Source: CAZKUN01 sp964555935
GTDB taxonomy: Bacteria > Armatimonadota > Zipacnadia > Zipacnadales > VGFC01
Assembly: GCA_964555935.1 (NCBI GenBank)
Contig: CAZKUN010000033.1
Coordinates: 1 to 52,261 of the forward strand
Direction: 5' to 3'
DNA: 52,261 bases
A model generated the notes under the pieces. The model saw only the letters and a list, made by a program, of their open reading frames with translations, ran no database searches and had not been told where the DNA came from. Made by a program: the position numbers and the translations under genes. Shown here piece after piece: positions 1 to 9,434 of the stretch (positions within the stretch are counted from its first letter, which is position 1; every line of letters starts with the position of its first letter).

Positions 1-1776
1 GAGAAGATCGCCGTAGACGGTGTGGATAATTGCCATGCGGGCGCGGATCGGGGTGGCGAGATTCGGCTGTCCAGCAGAGAATGATAGCGCGCCACGCAGG
101 GCGTGGATGGCGGCCTGGTGGTCGCCGCGCTTCAAGGCCGCGTTAGAGTGGTCCATCAGATCGTACGCATGCCCGAGCGCGACCTCGATCTCAAGATCGA
201 GTATGCAGAGTGTCTCTCCGTCTTCAGCAGTGGGCATCTTGGCAAGTACCGAGATCTCGCGATTCTCAATCGCCTCGGCCAGCCCATCGATGGCAGCTAC
301 GGAACTCCCCGCCAGGACGCAGTAGCGAGCGCCAAGCTGCTTGCTCACCGCCCGCACCGCATCCAGACCGTCCGTCGGGACGCGCGCGCAGGGGCGGCCC
401 GTCAGTTGGTGGAGCATCTGAGGGTTATCGGACACCATCGGCTGATCGGGCGGCTGGATCTTGGCCATGAGCGCGGCGACCTCAGGCCCCAGGAGTACGT
501 AAGGGTGAGCCTCGGCCTCCAACTGGTTCCCGCGCATGACGCTGTCGAGCTGCGTTACCGAGTGGGTGAGGACCATAGCCACCAACACGCCGAGCAGTAG
601 TGTCCGCCGGCTCGCGCCCCACCGCCGGTGCGTGCGACTGCCTAGCCCCCACAGCCCCGCGCCCGCCGCGGCAAACAGCGTTGGCAGGAGCGCGACCAGC
701 GTGCCCGTGAAGGTGCCCTTGCCGGCGAGTTCAGGAAGGCCGAACGCATAGACAAGCAGGAGGATGACCAGCAACGCGAGCGGCGCCAGCGCGGCGAGGG
801 GCCGCTTGACGATGAAGAAAGGAATCGCGCAGAGCACTGCCAGTGAGCTGCCGCCGACCACGGTCCAGCGTGCCATCTGGTAGAGTTGCTTCATGTCGAA
901 GACGAAGACGCCAGGCCAGCCGCCCTTGGCCTCAACGAAACGCTCGAGCGACAGAACCGAAGTGTCAAGCCGGAACAGGTCGGCATAGTTGGTCAGGAAC
1001 GCGAGCCGGTGGATATCATCCGGGAGGACAGACCCGAAGACGAACGCGTTTCGGAGGGCCCACGGGACCAGCACCAACGCGTAGGGGACCAGAAGGTACA
1101 GGGCATGCGCGAGTCTGGGCCGATAGCCGCACTTGCGACCGGCGCAGGCCGCGCAGAGCAACGTCACCGGGACGAGGAACACGGCATCCGCGCGGACTAG
1201 GTGCGCCAGACCGCCGAAGAGGCCCGCGGCGAGAAACCACTTCCCATCGACGACGCAGCCTCGATGCGCGAACACGAGCGCCGTTGCCAGTAGACACGCG
1301 TGTAACAGGGGGGCGTCGGTCGTTGTGGCGAACAGCACGAAGTTGGGATCGAAGGCCGCGATGGCCGCCGCGAGTAATCCGGGGCCATCGTGGCCCGTGA
1401 ACTCGCGCCCAACCCACCACGTCAAGGCGATCAGCACGAGGCTGAGACCGATGCCGGCGAGCTGCCCGACCTTGAAACTGGTTCCGAACGAAGCGTACCA
1501 TCCGGCCAGGTAGAGCGACATTCCCGGCATCCGGTAGCCGTTGGACGGCATGGGCAACTCATCCACGTCGCGCAGGTAATGCCACGCGTAGTCAACCGAT
1601 AGCCCGGCGCCGTCGGCGATTCCGGCGGCGACATCGTGGTGGTAAACCGCGTCGGCTCGGAAAGGGCTGGACACATGCCGAGCGTAGGCGAAGCGCGCGG
1701 CTGCGCCAACGATGATGATGCCCGAAAGTAACGCGAGGACCAACTTCGTCGTGGGCCCCGGCAGGCGCTGGGTCAT
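1..1776 (-). CDS. GT39/ArnT-like membrane glycosyltransferase, 3' end cut by window edge
   Basis: The frame is open from the ATG at 1776 down to base 1 without a stop, so at least 592 residues are present and the C-terminus is missing. The N-terminus has a transmembrane helix, followed by the loop read as FRADAVYHHDVAAGIADGAG and DYAWHYLRDV, and then many hydrophobic helices. The same loop (DAVYxxDVA...DGxG...DYAWxYxRxV...GYxxPG) recurs in the next two genes, so the three are paralogues. Polytopic proteins of this type (GT-C fold, PMT/ArnT-like) move sugars from polyprenyl-phosphate donors to acceptors on the outer face of the membrane; an acidic residue in the first loop is usually catalytic. 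The soluble C-terminal part after the last helix looks helical and TPR-like. It is last in a minus-strand run of four such genes, 85 bases after its upstream neighbour. The acceptor is unknown. Confidence 0.75.
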   Translation of the reverse strand, partial: MTQRLPGPTTKLVLALLSGIIIVGAAARFAYARHVSSPFRADAVYHHDVAAGIADGAGLSVDYAWHYLRDVDELPMPSNGYRMPGMSLYLAGWYASFGTSFKVGQLAGIGLSLVLIALTWWVGREFTGHDGPGLLAAAIAAFDPNFVLFATTTDAPLLHACLLATALVFAHRGCVVDGKWFLAAGLFGGLAHLVRADAVFLVPVTLLCAACAGRKCGYRPRLAHALYLLVPYALVLVPWALRNAFVFGSVLPDDIHRLAFLTNYADLFRLDTSVLSLERFVEAKGGWPGVFVFDMKQLYQMARWTVVGGSSLAVLCAIPFFIVKRPLAALAPLALLVILLLVYAFGLPELAGKGTFTGTLVALLPTLFAAAGAGLWGLGSRTHRRWGASRRTLLLGVLVAMVLTHSVTQLDSVMRGNQLEAEAHPYVLLGPEVAALMAKIQPPDQPMVSDNPQMLHQLTGRPCARVPTDGLDAVRAVSKQLGARYCVLAGSSVAAIDGLAEAIENREISVLAKMPTAEDGETLCILDLEIEVALGHAYDLMDHSNAALKRGDHQAAIHALRGALSFSAGQPNLATPIRARMAIIHTVYGDLL

Positions 1777-1861
1777 GTTTGCTCCGTCGTGTTCCACGTC
1801 GTTTCGTCGCGTCAGCGTAACAGGTTCCCTGCGCACGCTGCAAGGCCCCCCGCGGGGCGGC

Positions 1862-3454
1862 CTACTCGGGGAACAGATCGATCACGTAGATCCCCTCATG
1901 TACCGGCGCCGTCTCGAGGAGTTGCAGGACCTCTACGTCGCCACGGTCGATCGCTTCGCGGAGCCCCTGGCAGTACTGCAGACACGCCCCCCGCATCACC
2001 GCATACCGCGCGCCGACCTGCCGCGCGATTCGCAGCACGGTCTCCTGGCCGTCGCTGGGCATCTGAAGCACCGGCCTGTCGACAAGCGCGCTGATGCGCC
2101 ACGTGTCATCGGTGAGGATCGGCCCATCGCCTAAATCACGCTCGAGGACACCGCGCAGCACGCTCGCGCTCTCGACATACGGTGATCGCGTGGACCAGAC
2201 GTGATGCTTCAGCACGCAGGGCCCAAGGGCTGATAGCGAGCGCGCAACCAGCAACGCGCTCATGGTCGCGATGGCGAAGGACGGGCTGAGCCGCCGCCGC
2301 GATAGCGACGAAACCTGCGCGCTCGCCCAAACCACGCCTCCCGCCGCGCTCCCAAGTACCAGCGGGTACAGAGATGGGAACGAGCGCGGGAACGCGCCTC
2401 GCATCCCCACCTCAGGCACGATGAGGATGTAAGCGACCACCAATACTCCGAGCATGTAGATGTACGGGACGACGACCGATCTACGACCATACGCGAGCGC
2501 GGGGATCCCGATGAACATCACCCACGCGCCAGCGTCGCCGGCGGCCCACTTCGCATGGAACCACGCGACCTTCAATCGATAGAGCACGACGCCGCCAAGT
2601 CCGCCGTGCGTGGTGAGATAGTCCGTCGGCGCGATGGATGACCAATCGGCTCGGAAGATCTCGTTGTACTCGGGCAGGAAGAGCAAGCGCCGCATTTCCG
2701 GCGGTGGCGCCGCGCCGAAGACGACGGTGTTGCGCGCCACCCACGGCACCATCACGAGCGCGTAAGCAGCGAGAAAGCCCAGCCCGTGGGACCAGCGCAA
2801 CCGCCCCGCCCGCACAGCGCCAAACAGCACCAGGGCAGACACGGGCACCAGCAGCATGCCGTCGTTTCGGGTGAGATGCGCGAGCCCCGCCAGAAAGCCG
2901 GCAACGATGAGGGCTCTTGGTCTGCCCAGCGCGCCGACGTACAAGGCCAGCAGGCACGCGGCGAGCCAGAAGCTGTGGGAGAACCCAGGGTCGGCGGTCA
3001 GGCACTGGGTAATGAAGTGCGGCTCGACCGCCGCCAGACCGGCCGCCAAGAGCCCGGCGGCTTCGCTCTGCATCAGCTCCCGCGCGACCCACCAGATGAT
3101 CGCGGTGAACGGGATGCTGAGACAGATGCACGCGATCTGAGCGACCCGGTACGTCGTCCCAAGCGCCGCCATCCACGGGACGAGGAAGAACGTGTGGCCT
3201 GGGTTCCAGTATCCATGCGACGGCATGGGGAACGACTCGGGCACGCCCCGCGCGTAGATCCACGCGTAATCGATGACCAGCCCGCGACCCTCGCAGATGT
3301 TGCGCGCGACGTCGATGCAGTAGATGCTGTCGACGGAGTGCGGATCAGCGAAGAATCGGAGACACAGCACCCGCACCACCACGCCCGCAAGCAGCCCGCC
3401 CCCCAAACCGATGCACGCGCGCTTGCTCGGGCGATCCATGCGGCAGGCCGTCAT
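1862..3454 (-). CDS. GT39/ArnT-like membrane glycosyltransferase
   Basis: 530-residue polytopic membrane protein, a paralogue of its two neighbours. After a first helix (about residues 12-32) it has the family loop SVDSIYCIDVARNICEGRGL and DYAWIYARGV, then GYWNPG, then about ten further hydrophobic helices and a periplasmic C-terminal region (from about residue 425). It lacks the TPR-like tail seen in the gene upstream. The ATG at 3454 overlaps the upstream TGA (ATGA), so translation is probably coupled; a second in-frame ATG six codons in is an alternative start. By family it should transfer a sugar from a lipid-phosphate carrier to an extracytoplasmic acceptor such as a protein, lipid or polysaccharide. 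The substrate cannot be read from the sequence. Confidence 0.78.
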   Translation of the reverse strand: MTACRMDRPSKRACIGLGGGLLAGVVVRVLCLRFFADPHSVDSIYCIDVARNICEGRGLVIDYAWIYARGVPESFPMPSHGYWNPGHTFFLVPWMAALGTTYRVAQIACICLSIPFTAIIWWVARELMQSEAAGLLAAGLAAVEPHFITQCLTADPGFSHSFWLAACLLALYVGALGRPRALIVAGFLAGLAHLTRNDGMLLVPVSALVLFGAVRAGRLRWSHGLGFLAAYALVMVPWVARNTVVFGAAPPPEMRRLLFLPEYNEIFRADWSSIAPTDYLTTHGGLGGVVLYRLKVAWFHAKWAAGDAGAWVMFIGIPALAYGRRSVVVPYIYMLGVLVVAYILIVPEVGMRGAFPRSFPSLYPLVLGSAAGGVVWASAQVSSLSRRRLSPSFAIATMSALLVARSLSALGPCVLKHHVWSTRSPYVESASVLRGVLERDLGDGPILTDDTWRISALVDRPVLQMPSDGQETVLRIARQVGARYAVMRGACLQYCQGLREAIDRGDVEVLQLLETAPVHEGIYVIDLFPE

Positions 3455-5370
3455 CCAGCACCGCCTCCGTGCGGCACTCCGCTATGCCCACCGGCGCCCA
3501 GTCGCTCCAGAGCCTCGACGATCTCGGAGACGTCCATATCGTCGGGCGCCTCATTCCCGGCGTTGATGTACAACCTGCGGGCGGCGCGCAATTCGCCTTT
3601 CGCCTCGTACTCCTTGCCGAGATCAAAGGTCGCCCGAGCCGTATTCTCAGCGACCGTCCGGCTGCGCTCTGGGTCGTCGGCGACGTACTTCGCGGCCGCG
3701 GCGAAGTGCGTGAGCGCCGCGCCGAATTCACCTTCAGCCGCCGCCTCGGCTCCAAGCTGGTTCTCCCGCCGACCCTCAGTGGGCCAGAGATCGTAGACTT
3801 GCAGCCCGCCATAGCCGGCCAGCGTGGGGAACTTGACATCAGCCTCGATCCGGCCGCTCCGCACGGCGTCCTCAAAGCCCGGGTACGCCCCCCAGAACGC
3901 GCCCGGCAATGAGATGTGGCGGATGCCGAGCTTCTTCGCCATCTCGAGCGTGGCGTCCATGCCGTCGGGTGGCAGCATGTAGCACGGCCGATTGGTCATC
4001 CAATGCAAGGCCCACGGGTCATTGGTGAACACGCCCGCCGACTGGTCGCCTTTGCCGAAGTAGGCCCTCAGTCCGGCGGCGTTCGCGACGTACGCGTGGG
4101 TCTTGAGTTCTTTGTGCTGTTTGGTGACCGCGAATCCAAGTCGGCTGACCGTGTGGGCCACGAGGACAAGGGCCAAGACGAGAATGACCACGCGCGCCTG
4201 CGCGAGGTTGAGTTTCTTGGCCAGCCACTCGCCGACCATCCACACGCCTCCGGCCGTCAACGCGAGCAGCATCGGCAGGATCCCGTAGAAGCTGCGCACG
4301 AAGGAGCCCTGTCGCCCGACCTCGGGCAACACGAAGGCGTACATGACGAGCAAGATGCCCGCGTAGTAGAGGAACGGTCGGGCCTGAGCCACGCGGCGAA
4401 TCCAAAGGAACGGTATGGCGAACAGCAGGAAAGTGCTCCCGCCTTTGAGGAACAACCACTGGACGATCCGCCCGAGGACCATCGAGTCATAGACGATAAC
4501 GCCCAGCCAACCCTTGTGCTGGGCGAGCCACTGATCGACGGTGATCGACGAGAGGTCCGTGCGGAAGATGTCATCGTAGGTGGGCAGGATCAGGAGGCGG
4601 TTGAGCGCCGGTGGTGAGGGCGATCCGAAGACCACCGTGTTCCGGATCATCCAGGGCGCGACGCAGATGATGTAGGGAGCGAAGAAGTAGAGCAGATGGA
4701 TCGGTCGGAACCGGTACTGCTTCCCACGCAGGGCTGCCAGCACGCACAGCCCCATGAGAGGCACCATGAGCACGCCGTCGTTACGCATGAAATGCGACAT
4801 TCCGGCGAGCAGTCCGGCCAGGCCCAACCACTTGGGGTTGCGGTAGAGGCCGTAATACATGCCGAGCATCGCCCCGCACGAGAAGATGCCCTGGGGTAGC
4901 GAGGCGTCCGCGCTCGTAGAGGCCGCCATGAGATGGGGATCAATCGCGGCCAGCCCCGCCGCGAGAAGTCCCGGGCCCTCCTTGCCCGTGATGGTTCTGC
5001 CAAGCCACCAACAGAGCAGCGTGAACGGAATCGCCATGAAGACATTGGCGATGCGGACGGCAAAGATCGTGGGGCCAAGGGCCCAGACCCAAGGAACGAG
5101 GTAGAACGACATTCCCGGCATCCAGTAGCCCATCGCCGGAGTGGGGAACGACTGGGGGACACCACGGGCGTAAATCCACGCGTAGTCGACGACACACCCG
5201 CGCCCGTCGGCCATGTTCTTGGCGACATCCGCGTAGTAGACGGCGTCGGGCGGGAACGGGACATCAACATACGGCATGCATGCCAACCGAACGCCAATGC
5301 CGGTCAGAATCAACGCGCCTAGCGCGAGGTAGACCCATCGCGTGGGTCGGCTTGCCGGAACGTCGGTCAT
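3451..5370 (-). CDS. GT39/ArnT-like membrane glycosyltransferase with C-terminal TPR-like region
   Basis: 639 residues. The N-terminal helix (about 13-33) is followed by the loop PPDAVYYADVAKNMADGRG and DYAWIYARGV, then GYWMPG, about ten more membrane helices and a soluble C-terminal half. The last 100 residues (AEAAAEGEFGAALTHFAAAA and following) read as TPR-like helical hairpins, perhaps for binding a partner or acceptor. The ATG at 5370 has a good Shine-Dalgarno (GAGGAGA, 6 bases upstream). It starts 11 bases after the upstream glycosyltransferase and overlaps the downstream one by 4 bases, so the genes form one operon. The paralogous loops show tandem duplication followed by divergence of the tail domains. 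Function as a lipid-linked sugar transferase is from the family, not from any substrate signature. Confidence 0.8.
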   Translation of the reverse strand: MTDVPASRPTRWVYLALGALILTGIGVRLACMPYVDVPFPPDAVYYADVAKNMADGRGCVVDYAWIYARGVPQSFPTPAMGYWMPGMSFYLVPWVWALGPTIFAVRIANVFMAIPFTLLCWWLGRTITGKEGPGLLAAGLAAIDPHLMAASTSADASLPQGIFSCGAMLGMYYGLYRNPKWLGLAGLLAGMSHFMRNDGVLMVPLMGLCVLAALRGKQYRFRPIHLLYFFAPYIICVAPWMIRNTVVFGSPSPPALNRLLILPTYDDIFRTDLSSITVDQWLAQHKGWLGVIVYDSMVLGRIVQWLFLKGGSTFLLFAIPFLWIRRVAQARPFLYYAGILLVMYAFVLPEVGRQGSFVRSFYGILPMLLALTAGGVWMVGEWLAKKLNLAQARVVILVLALVLVAHTVSRLGFAVTKQHKELKTHAYVANAAGLRAYFGKGDQSAGVFTNDPWALHWMTNRPCYMLPPDGMDATLEMAKKLGIRHISLPGAFWGAYPGFEDAVRSGRIEADVKFPTLAGYGGLQVYDLWPTEGRRENQLGAEAAAEGEFGAALTHFAAAAKYVADDPERSRTVAENTARATFDLGKEYEAKGELRAARRLYINAGNEAPDDMDVSEIVEALERLGAGGHSGVPHGGGAG

Positions 5371-5381
5371 GCAGGATCTCC

Positions 5382-7401
5382 TCAGTCAGGTGGCGCGAGT
5401 TCAAACAGCACGGCGCGATCATGGGCATGTAGCGGACGGCAGTAGGCACGGATCATGGCCATGAAGCGATCCAAGGCCTCCTGGCTATCCCCGAAGTAGC
5501 CGAACTTCTGAGCCCACAGGTCTCTGGGCGCCTTGTGGTCGACCAAGATGTGCGTGTAGCCCTCGGATGCGATGCGCCGCGCGAGGGCCTCGGCATCCGC
5601 CGCCTCCTCGGCCCACCAAACCGCCGACACGCCCGCGAAACCCGTATCGGCCAAGACGGGATGCTTGACATTATACGCCAATGTCTCGCCAAAGAACAGC
5701 AGGCGGGAGCCCTCCGGGAGATTCTCGTTGGCGTAGATCGCCAGGGGGTAGTAGTCGAGCGCGTGGCCCATAGGCTCGGGCATCTCCATCATATACTCGA
5801 GCTTGGTGGCGCCGCCGACGAGGTAGGGCTGTGGCTGGAAGAACTTCCAATGGTTGTACCAGCACGCGCCCGCCATGCCCAGGATGATCAACGCGACATG
5901 CAGCGGGAGACGAGGCTTGCTCGTCTTCTTGGAGATTCCTGATTGCACGGCGACGAAGCCGGCGGCGATAGAGAATACCGCGACCCCGGGCAGCGCGAAC
6001 CGAGCGACCTGCGCCGTGAAAAGCCACGCAAGCCAGAAGCCCGCGCACCAGGCAGTGAGAGCCCAGATGGGCTTGCCGCGCTTGCCTAGCAGCGGCAGTC
6101 CGACGAGCATGACCAGGTGGATGGGGTTCAGCGGGACGGGCGTCCCGTACGGGCGCCAATCCATGGTGATCCAGAGCGGACTGAGGAGATAGTCGAGGAT
6201 ACTCCCGCCCGGCCGCCCGTAAGACGCTACCTCGCCGGCGTAGTTGGCGGTGTATTCGGGCCGCCAGTCCTTCCCGCCGAAGACGTCGTAGAACATGGGG
6301 AAGACGGGATTGCCCGTCACTATAGCCGACTTCACCAGCCATGGCGCGAAGAGCAGGCCTGCGGGAATCGCCACCGCGAGGAAGCGTTTCGCGAACCCAC
6401 GCCAATGGCCCTCACCGGCCAACCCAGCCCAGATGGCGACAAGCGCCGTCGCGTAACCGCCGCCAAGCTTGGTGCACGTTGCCAATCCCCCACAAATACC
6501 CGCCAGAACGAGCCAGCGCATGTTCGAGGCGGACCGGTAGTTCAGCACGGCGACGACCGCCAGCACGACGTGCATGCAGACGATGAGATCGACGTCGCAC
6601 GTGCCGAACAGACATGCCACGAGCGGCGTCGATGCGAACGTGGCCGCTCCCGCCGCGCCGAACTCAGGGCCCCATCGTTGCGATGCGGCGCCGTAGATCC
6701 CCAGCACGCAGGCGAGCCCGCCAAGCACGACCACCATGTTCGCGCCCGCCCCGCCGCCGAGAGCCAGCCCGAGCGAGAACAGAAGCTCTCCCCCCCAGCG
6801 GCAGATGGGCGAAGTGGTTGCGCGGAGGGTAGGTGAAAGCGTGGGTCTCAAGCATCAACTCGGGGAGGCGGAGGTGGTAGCGGAGCGAATCCGTATCGGT
6901 CGGTGGAAGAACGCCCAGGGCCACGAATGAGAGCGCCAAGAGCACCAACACGACGAGGCAGACCAGCATGCCGACGGACGCGCGCGGCTTGGAATCTCGG
7001 ACGCCTCCCCACGCGGCGACCGCCACATTGCGGCAGGGGAAGGCGAGACTCCCGAGAATGAGCAGCAGCGCGGCCGCGTGGCGCGAGTGCAGATGGCACA
7101 GGGCCACCACCATCACGACGATGCTCGTCGCCCCCATGCCAAGCGCGATGGCGTAAGCAACGCGCTGAGCCCGGCCGGGCGGATCGACGCGCAGGAGGGT
7201 CAACAAGCGATCGCCCACGCCGGCGACAACCGCCGCGATAACAAGCCCCGCCAGCAGCGCGCGAGGGCCTGCGGTGACCACGGTCTCGTGGGCTCCATCA
7301 GCCGGCCCTAACACCCACAACAGGCCAGCGACGGCGGCCGGAGCAACGCGATACGCCATGTCTGGCGCGCGAGGCACGGTACGAGACGAATCGTCTGACA
7401 T
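5382..7401 (-). pseudogene. GT39-like membrane glycosyltransferase broken by a +1 frameshift in a G7 run
   Basis: The first part reads from the ATG at 7401 in one frame through HFAHLPLGG, then becomes Arg/Gly-rich nonsense; the adjacent frame continues with GGELLFSLGLALGGG down to the TGA at 5382. The switch is at the run of seven C at 6790-6796 (seven G on the coding strand). With six G the protein reads LPLGGELLFSLGL without a break, giving 672 residues with about 12 helices and a soluble C-terminal domain. The loop TDSLRYHLRLPELMLETHAF before the break, with an acidic pair near the start, fits a GT39/ArnT-like family, but it is clearly more distant from the three downstream paralogues. A homopolymer length error is the likeliest explanation; a real frameshift or slippage is possible. 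It leads the glycosyltransferase operon. Confidence 0.8.
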
Positions 7402-7404
7402 ACG

Positions 7405-7421
7405 GTGGCTCCCTCAGCCAC
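7405..7421 (-). promoter_or_regulatory. Ribosome-binding site inside a small stem-loop
   Basis: On the minus strand GTGGCT, loop GAGGG and AGCCAC form a perfect 6-bp stem with a 5-base loop, ending 3 bases before the ATG at 7401. The only Shine-Dalgarno-like sequence (GAGGGAG) lies in the loop and 3' arm, so folding would partly hide it. This could lower translation of the first glycosyltransferase gene. It is a short stem in GC-rich DNA and may be chance. Confidence 0.35.
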
Positions 7422-7471
7422 ATCTTGCCATATCAGTCCAGGGATGTAAACAGGAAGTAAATGAGGCTTCG

Positions 7472-9391
7472 TTAGAACCAGACGACATACCCACGGAACG
7501 CTTCGCCGCCGAAGGCGGAGAACGACCCCCAAAGCATGCCCGCGACCACAAAATGCCCGAACGCGACGCCCAAGAAGAAGGGCAGGAGCTTGTGGTAGGA
7601 GCGCATGCCACCGAACTTGAGGATGAGCACCTTGCAGAGCCAGACGAGGAACAGCATCGACCAGTTCTGCCGCCCAAAGAGGAAGCCCAACGCGAAGCCA
7701 AGGGGGTGAAGCGGGAAGCGCAAGAAGACGCGCCTCAATAGCACCAACATGGCGACTTGCACACCGCCCGCGAGTGTCGCTATGACCTTCACTGGCTCAG
7801 GTGAAGCCGGGCTCGTGATCGATGCAGTCGCGGCGTCGTACTGGCGCCGACACAACTCAATGCGGTAGCCGCCCTCGCTGGTCCCTCCCTCGAGGACATT
7901 CGCGCCATATTCATAGGCCGCGTCGAGGTGCATCCAGTAGCCGAATCCAAGCCCCAATATGACCGCGAACATCATGCCCCACGTTACGGTCGACACCTTG
8001 ATGCCGCCGTGGCGCCCGATCTGCAGAGCCTCCATCTGGAACGACCCGTAGCCCGGCATTACGCCTCGACCCATGAAGTAGTTCGTGGCGAGGGTTGACA
8101 GATTCGACAAGCCACCGTGCTTGAGGAGGTAGTCTGATCCCCAGAGCATCTTCGGCATGTTGTTGGAGGAATCGATGGGACAGATCCACTGGGAAGGCAA
8201 ACCCGCCTCGGCCCGCACGCGCGTCGCGACCACCCCGAAGAGGAATGTCATTCCATAGTAGACGGCAATCGTGCCCGTGCCCATGCCCGCCCAGCGCTTC
8301 AGCACGAAGATCCCGATGCCGCACAGTACGGCCGCGATGAGGCCCTTCGATTCTATCGGAAGCGGCGCGCCCTTCTCGCGCTTGACGATGGCCCGAGCGG
8401 CGTCGCCGATGTGTCGTCTCGCCCCGTAGAGAATCACGCAAGCAAGGACCAGGTACGCGCCGGTGATCTGTTCGTTCTCGAAGGGCACGCCGGGTTGCTG
8501 GTAGCCGACCATGAAGAACACGACGTGCTGCACCAGCAACCAGCCGCAGAACACCCAGCACGACAGCAGCACGTCGGTGGGCATCAGGTAGCCGAAGCCA
8601 AACACCTGCGGCCGGACCGCGAAGCTGAGCCACCAAACATTGCGCAAGGGCCCCTCAGTGAAGAACTGGTGCAGGGGCGTTTCGATCGGTAGCGCGGGCA
8701 CCGACGGGTTGAAGCTATTGAGAATGTTGAGCACGTTGTAGAGGCTCACGACCCCGAAGCCGATCCAAAAGATGTAGCTGCCAAAGACCGTCTTCCCTCG
8801 TGACATCGGTCCGCGGCCGACCATCTCAAGGGGAAGTTCCGAGATCGGAAACCTCAGCCGTTCGTCATCCATCCATGGCTTGCTGACGAGCAGGCTCATG
8901 CCCATCATCGCGCCGAAGAAGAGCAGGAAGAACCCAGACCACGCGCCCAGCGGCGCCGCCCACGCCCTCCAGGGAATGGCGCCGGTCTCCGAGCCCTCGA
9001 AGTAGTCGAGGTTGGCGGCTGCATCCTTGACGATGTACCAATCAGGAATGGCGTTGGCCAGGTCCTGGTAACCGTTGTCGGGCGTGGCAAAATACGGCAG
9101 GACGGTCAGTTCGGGGATGAACAGCCTCAGCGCGCCGCCGGAACACATGGCGACGGCGAGGGTGAGGATCGCGTAGATGAGCAGCGCTTCCTGAAGCGAG
9201 AGCCTGAGCGGCTTGGGGAGTCGCTTGCTGAGGGCGTGGTAGCCCATGAGGAGGACGAGGGCGACCAGGGCCGGCACGGGCGGCGCGGCCATCGAGACCT
9301 GAGCGCTCAGCGTCAGCAGCGCGGCCTGTTGGATCCAGCGCCCGACGAGGTACATCAACCCGCCCGAGAGGAGAACGACTCGCCAACTCAT
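7472..9391 (-). CDS. DUF6785/DUF6784-like polytopic membrane protein
   Basis: 639 residues with about 14 hydrophobic helices. It begins with a helix near residues 3-25, and the early part contains LQEALLIYAILTLAVAMCSGG, then PWRAWAAPLGAWSGFF and a conserved-looking ERLRFPISELPLEMV segment after the fifth helix. This order (WxxPLxxW, then a helix, then ERLxFPxxxLPLxM) matches my memory of the large DUF6785 family found in Armatimonadota, Planctomycetes and similar genomes. The family is uncharacterised; its overall shape recalls oligopeptide transporters. A Shine-Dalgarno GGAG lies about 13 bases before the ATG. It follows the MFS gene by 43 bases in the same operon as a UroD-family protein, suggesting a transport or sensing role for a shared small molecule. 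No function can be stated with confidence. Confidence 0.65.
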   Translation of the reverse strand: MSWRVVLLSGGLMYLVGRWIQQAALLTLSAQVSMAAPPVPALVALVLLMGYHALSKRLPKPLRLSLQEALLIYAILTLAVAMCSGGALRLFIPELTVLPYFATPDNGYQDLANAIPDWYIVKDAAANLDYFEGSETGAIPWRAWAAPLGAWSGFFLLFFGAMMGMSLLVSKPWMDDERLRFPISELPLEMVGRGPMSRGKTVFGSYIFWIGFGVVSLYNVLNILNSFNPSVPALPIETPLHQFFTEGPLRNVWWLSFAVRPQVFGFGYLMPTDVLLSCWVFCGWLLVQHVVFFMVGYQQPGVPFENEQITGAYLVLACVILYGARRHIGDAARAIVKREKGAPLPIESKGLIAAVLCGIGIFVLKRWAGMGTGTIAVYYGMTFLFGVVATRVRAEAGLPSQWICPIDSSNNMPKMLWGSDYLLKHGGLSNLSTLATNYFMGRGVMPGYGSFQMEALQIGRHGGIKVSTVTWGMMFAVILGLGFGYWMHLDAAYEYGANVLEGGTSEGGYRIELCRRQYDAATASITSPASPEPVKVIATLAGGVQVAMLVLLRRVFLRFPLHPLGFALGFLFGRQNWSMLFLVWLCKVLILKFGGMRSYHKLLPFFLGVAFGHFVVAGMLWGSFSAFGGEAFRGYVVWF

Positions 9392-9434
9392 TCAGGAACG
9401 CTCCACGATAGGCGCCAGGGAACTTGCTCATCGG

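Noticed and set aside
2786..3796. Plus-strand open frame of 336 codons across two glycosyltransferase genes
   Set aside because: Antisense, rich in Arg/His/Gln/Pro, spans a real gene boundary.
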